Part shown: one piece after another, positions 4,802 through 6,763 of the stretch
Numbering within the stretch: position 1 is the first letter of the stretch
Layout of the letters: every line of letters begins with the position of its first letter
Assembly: GCA_007123465.1 (NCBI GenBank)
Contig: SKLB01000068.1
Location: 1-6,763, forward strand
Direction of reading: 5' to 3'
Source: Spirochaetales bacterium
Lineage (GTDB): Bacteria; Spirochaetota; Spirochaetia; DSM-27196; PWMO01
DNA length: 6,763 bases
The notes under the pieces: generated by a model
The model's database searches: none
Told to the model about the DNA's origin: nothing
What the model saw: only the letters and a program-made list of their open reading frames with translations
Made by a program: the position numbers and the translations under genes

Positions 4802-6439
4802 TCAACCGCTCAACATGGCCTCAATGTCCGTGGCCGCTTCACCGATCGGCATCAGGTTGAACTTTCGGCTGATCACCTCTACAACCGCCGGAGACAGAAA
4901 CGCCGGCAGAGTGGGCCCAAGGCGGATGTTGCGCACGCCCAGCGAGAGCAGCGCCAGCAGTACGCAGACCGCCTTCTGCTCGTACCAGGCGATATCGTAC
5001 GAAATCGGCAGATCGTTGATGTCGTCCACGCCCATGATCTCTTTCAGTTTAAGTGCGATCATCACCAGGCTGTACGAGTCGTTGCACTGCCCGGCATCCA
5101 GTACGCGCGGGATACCGTCGATATTTCCCAGATCTAGCTTGTTGTAGCGATACTTGGCGCAGCCGGCCGTCAGGATCACGGTATTGTCAGGCAACTCTTC
5201 GGACACCTCGGTGAAATAGCTGCGACCGCGCTGACGCCCGTCACAGCCGCCCATGGCTACAAAGCGCTTGATGGCTCCGCTTTGGAGCGCGTCGGCCAGT
5301 TTGTCGGCCAACGCTTCCACCTGGGCGTGGGCAAAGCCCCCGACTATGCTGCCGGACTCGATCTCGGTGGGACGTTTGCAGCGCCTGGCGCGCTCGATGA
5401 CCGCGCTGAAATCCTTGGATTTGCCGTTCTGCCGATCTGCGATATGCGGTACTCCCGGGTAACCGGCCATTCCGGTGGTGAAAATGCGATCACGGTAACT
5501 GTCGCGGACCGGTGTGATACAGTTGGTGGTCATCACTATTGCCCCGTTGAAACTCTCGAACTCCCTGTTCTGCTTCCACCACGAGTTGCCGTAGTTACCG
5601 ATGAAGTGATCGTAGCGCTTGAACGCCGGGTAGTAGTTTGCCGGCAGCATCTCGCAGTGCGTGTAGACGTCCACGCCGCTGTCTGCGGTCTGCTGCAGCA
5701 GTTCTTCCATATCACGCAGATCGTGGCCCGAGATCAGGATCCCGGGATTTGTGCCAACACCGATATTGACCTCGCTGATTTCAGGAGCGCCGTAGGCACC
5801 GCTATTGGCTTTGTCCAGCAGTGCCATGGTCCGCAGCGCAAGATTCCCGGTCTCGAGCACAAGGCCAACGAGTTCATCGACTCTGCGGCTGTCGTCAGTG
5901 GTAACCGCCAACAGCCGCACCAGATCGCGGTAGATTGTTTGGTCGTGGTGGCCGAGGATCGCGGCGTGGTCACCGTAGGCGGCGATGCCGCGCAAGCCGT
6001 AGATAATGGTCTCCCGCAGGGAGCGGATATCGGGATCCTCGGTTGCCAGCACACCAACGCGGGCGGCCTCACTCTGATACTCCCGCTGCTCAGCGCGCCA
6101 GGTTGCGGCTTCAGGCAGCTGGTCAGGCTGCTTGTTGCCCAGCTGGTCGGCCAGACGGTCGCGCAGCGCCAATCCTTCATCGATCAGGACCTCGAAGCGC
6201 CGGTTATCAAAATTTGCATTGGTGATTGTAGCAAACAGCGCCTGCATGCAGAACAGACCGGCGTCCGCAACTGAGTGGCCGTGCTCGGCCGCCCGATCGG
6301 CGTAGAACGCGATACCCTTGCAGACGAAGGTCAGCAGGTCCTGCAGCCGCGCAGTCTCGCTCTCCTTGCCACATACACCGCGTACGGTACAGCCCTCGTT
6401 TTTGGCTGTCTCCTGGCATTGAAAACAAAACATCTTCAT
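4802..6439 (-). CDS. hcp: Hybrid cluster protein (class I), NO/hydroxylamine reductase
   Basis: This cytoplasmic iron-sulfur enzyme is known in other bacteria for nitric oxide and hydroxylamine reduction and for protein S-nitrosylation under anaerobic nitrosative stress. It has 545 residues, close to the roughly 550 of Desulfovibrio Hcp. The N-terminal cubane ligands are Cys5, Cys8, Cys17 and Cys23 (CX2C-X8-C-X5-C), the class I spacing typical of anaerobes. Hybrid-cluster ligands align as His239 (GHDLRD), Glu263 (THCEMLPA), Cys307 (TTNC), the persulfide Cys399 (GGCDGR), Cys427 (AGCAKYR), Cys452 (GQCNDS) and Glu487 (WYEQK). All seven are present. The ATG at 6439 is chosen because a strong GAGGGGGG site precedes it by eight bases and the protein then begins MKMFCFQC as in its relatives; in-frame ATGs upstream to 6478 fall at the predicted transcription start. 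Cys262, next to ligand Glu263, is unusual. No hcr reductase gene is adjacent, so its electron donor is encoded elsewhere. A Crp/Fnr regulator gene is divergent from it. Confidence 0.97.
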   Translation of the reverse strand: MKMFCFQCQETAKNEGCTVRGVCGKESETARLQDLLTFVCKGIAFYADRAAEHGHSVADAGLFCMQALFATITNANFDNRRFEVLIDEGLALRDRLADQLGNKQPDQLPEAATWRAEQREYQSEAARVGVLATEDPDIRSLRETIIYGLRGIAAYGDHAAILGHHDQTIYRDLVRLLAVTTDDSRRVDELVGLVLETGNLALRTMALLDKANSGAYGAPEISEVNIGVGTNPGILISGHDLRDMEELLQQTADSGVDVYTHCEMLPANYYPAFKRYDHFIGNYGNSWWKQNREFESFNGAIVMTTNCITPVRDSYRDRIFTTGMAGYPGVPHIADRQNGKSKDFSAVIERARRCKRPTEIESGSIVGGFAHAQVEALADKLADALQSGAIKRFVAMGGCDGRQRGRSYFTEVSEELPDNTVILTAGCAKYRYNKLDLGNIDGIPRVLDAGQCNDSYSLVMIALKLKEIMGVDDINDLPISYDIAWYEQKAVCVLLALLSLGVRNIRLGPTLPAFLSPAVVEVISRKFNLMPIGEAATDIEAMLSG

Positions 6440-6447
6440 AGTACTAT

Positions 6448-6455
6448 CCCCCCTC
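6448..6455 (-). promoter_or_regulatory. Ribosome binding site fixing the hcp start
   Basis: GAGGGGGG on the minus strand lies eight bases before the ATG at 6439. It selects this ATG among five upstream or nearby in-frame ATGs. Confidence 0.75.
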
Positions 6456-6461
6456 ATAGAC

Positions 6462-6469
6462 ATGTGCAT
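6462..6469 (-). promoter_or_regulatory. Octamer shared with the MshEN-like gene leader
   Basis: ATGCACAT on the minus strand lies 22 bases before the hcp start codon. The same octamer lies 21 bases before the MshEN-like gene (4672-4679), in both cases followed by a G-rich ribosome binding site. It may be a shared leader or operator element. Confidence 0.35.
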
Positions 6470-6490
6470 CAACCGCATAGGTTGATTTTA
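6468..6490 (-). promoter_or_regulatory. hcp promoter -10 overlapping a 7+7 operator-like dyad
   Basis: TAAAAT (minus strand, 6485-6490) is a five-of-six -10 match, with TATGCT (6490-6495) as an alternative; no good -35 element is upstream. The -10 runs into a perfect dyad, ATCAACC-TATGC-GGTTGAT (6468-6486), which would cover the transcription start. Its arms hold the Fnr-type half-site TTGAT, but as ATCAA-N9-TTGAT rather than the usual TTGAT-N4-ATCAA. The position suggests repression. The divergent regulator encoded next door is the obvious candidate to bind here. RNA hairpin formation is an alternative. Confidence 0.55.
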
Positions 6491-6518
6491 GCATACTCAG
6501 ACGCGAGACGCCCAAGCG

Positions 6519-6532
6519 GTAGCAAATGTTAC
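6519..6532. promoter_or_regulatory. Candidate Crp/Fnr-type site GTAGC-AAAT-GTTAC
   Basis: The 5-4-5 dyad has one mismatch (GTAAC-N4-GCTAC on the minus strand) and the half-site spacing of the Crp/Fnr family. It is centred about 42-48 bases upstream of the predicted hcp start, where class II activators bind, and it overlaps the ATG of the divergent regulator, so it could also mediate autorepression. The evidence is spacing and symmetry only. Confidence 0.4.
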
Positions 6533-6763
6533 ATCCCCGGCAACCAGAACCCCGTTCAGCTCCTGATAGCCAGATCCACCTGGCAAACAGCCTCGCGCGC
6601 TTCCATCCGTTCAGCAGCGTTCCCCGCGAACAACTCGCGGCAGCACTCGCGCGCCATCATTATCGGTTGAACCGTTACCGCCGCGACGCAATCATGGCGT
6701 TCCGCGGTGACCACTACGACCGTTTGCTGGTACTGCTTTCGGGGACAGCGCGCAGCGAGATGA
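6526..6763 (+). CDS. Crp/Fnr-family regulator, 5' part, HcpR-like by context
   Basis: The frame opens at ATG 6526, just after an in-frame TAG (6520-6522), and runs without a stop for 79 complete codons to the window edge, so it is truncated by the window and not by mutation. Residues about 24-79 match the start of a Crp/Fnr effector domain: a short helical lead-in (FHPFSSVPREQLAAAL), a basic YRLNRYRRDAIMAFRGD segment ending at Gly61-Asp62, then DRLLVLLSGTARSEM with the conserved Ser72-Gly73 of the beta-roll. No cysteine occurs in these residues, so an Fnr-type N-terminal iron-sulfur site is absent. The DNA-binding helix-turn-helix lies beyond the edge. It is divergent from hcp across 86 bases, the arrangement known for HcpR, a regulator of hcp and NO stress genes in several anaerobes. 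Naming it HcpR is inference. No clear Shine-Dalgarno precedes the ATG, though no other start fits; a CATACT (6492-6497) is a weak -10 candidate. Confidence 0.82.
   Translation, partial: MLHPRQPEPRSAPDSQIHLANSLARFHPFSSVPREQLAAALARHHYRLNRYRRDAIMAFRGDHYDRLLVLLSGTARSEM

Noticed and set aside
5282..6274. A long plus-strand open frame of 330 codons opposite hcp.
   Set aside because: It is a shadow of hcp on the opposite strand, has no ribosome binding site, and its translation lacks recognisable domains, while the minus strand encodes a full-length Hcp with every ligand.
6275..6670. A plus-strand open frame of 131 codons crossing the hcp-regulator gap.
   Set aside because: It covers the hcp 5' end on the wrong strand and is out of frame with the Crp/Fnr-like frame, whose translation carries family motifs.
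1..6763. CRISPR arrays, insertion sequences, toxin-antitoxin pairs or defence genes.
   Set aside because: No regularly spaced repeats, transposase motifs, terminal inverted repeats or small paired genes were found on either strand.

Overview
The window looks like a chromosomal stretch from an anaerobic or facultative bacterium. It is fairly GC-rich by eye, densely coded and has short intergenic gaps. The class I hybrid cluster protein, the lipoprotein with a flavinylation motif and the free-standing MshEN-like protein together would fit a free-living spirochaete. That placement is an inference; no rRNA, tRNA or other marker gene is present to confirm it.

Layout from left to right. Bases 1-139 hold no gene that I can support, only a 12-base direct repeat. 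On the minus strand, a TTG-started OmpR-family response regulator (1572-2294) and a GTG-started sensor histidine kinase (140-1567) form a translationally coupled two-component operon. A divergent near-consensus sigma-70 promoter (2348-2377) drives a plus-strand lipoprotein gene (2428-3228). This protein carries an ApbE-type flavinylation motif near its C-terminus, and the gene ends in a clear intrinsic terminator (3256-3287). Next is a plus-strand membrane diguanylate cyclase (3396-4403) with intact GGDEF and I-site motifs but no Shine-Dalgarno sequence. Converging on it from the minus strand is a 67-residue gene (4447-4650) resembling a stand-alone MshEN/T2SSE_N domain, a family known to bind cyclic di-GMP. 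Then come the minus-strand hcp gene (4802-6439) and, divergent from it, the 5' end of a Crp/Fnr-family regulator (6526 to the right edge). Its placement suggests an HcpR-like controller of hcp.

Three small modules are visible. The first is envelope sensing (kinase plus regulator) beside a surface flavoprotein. The second is a cyclic di-GMP maker (the cyclase) beside a possible cyclic di-GMP reader (the MshEN-like protein). The third is nitrosative-stress defence (Hcp) with its likely regulator and two candidate operators in the 86-base divergent gap. A shared octamer, ATGCACAT on the minus strand, lies 21-22 bases upstream of both the MshEN-like gene and hcp. It is the only sequence hint that the last two modules may be linked.
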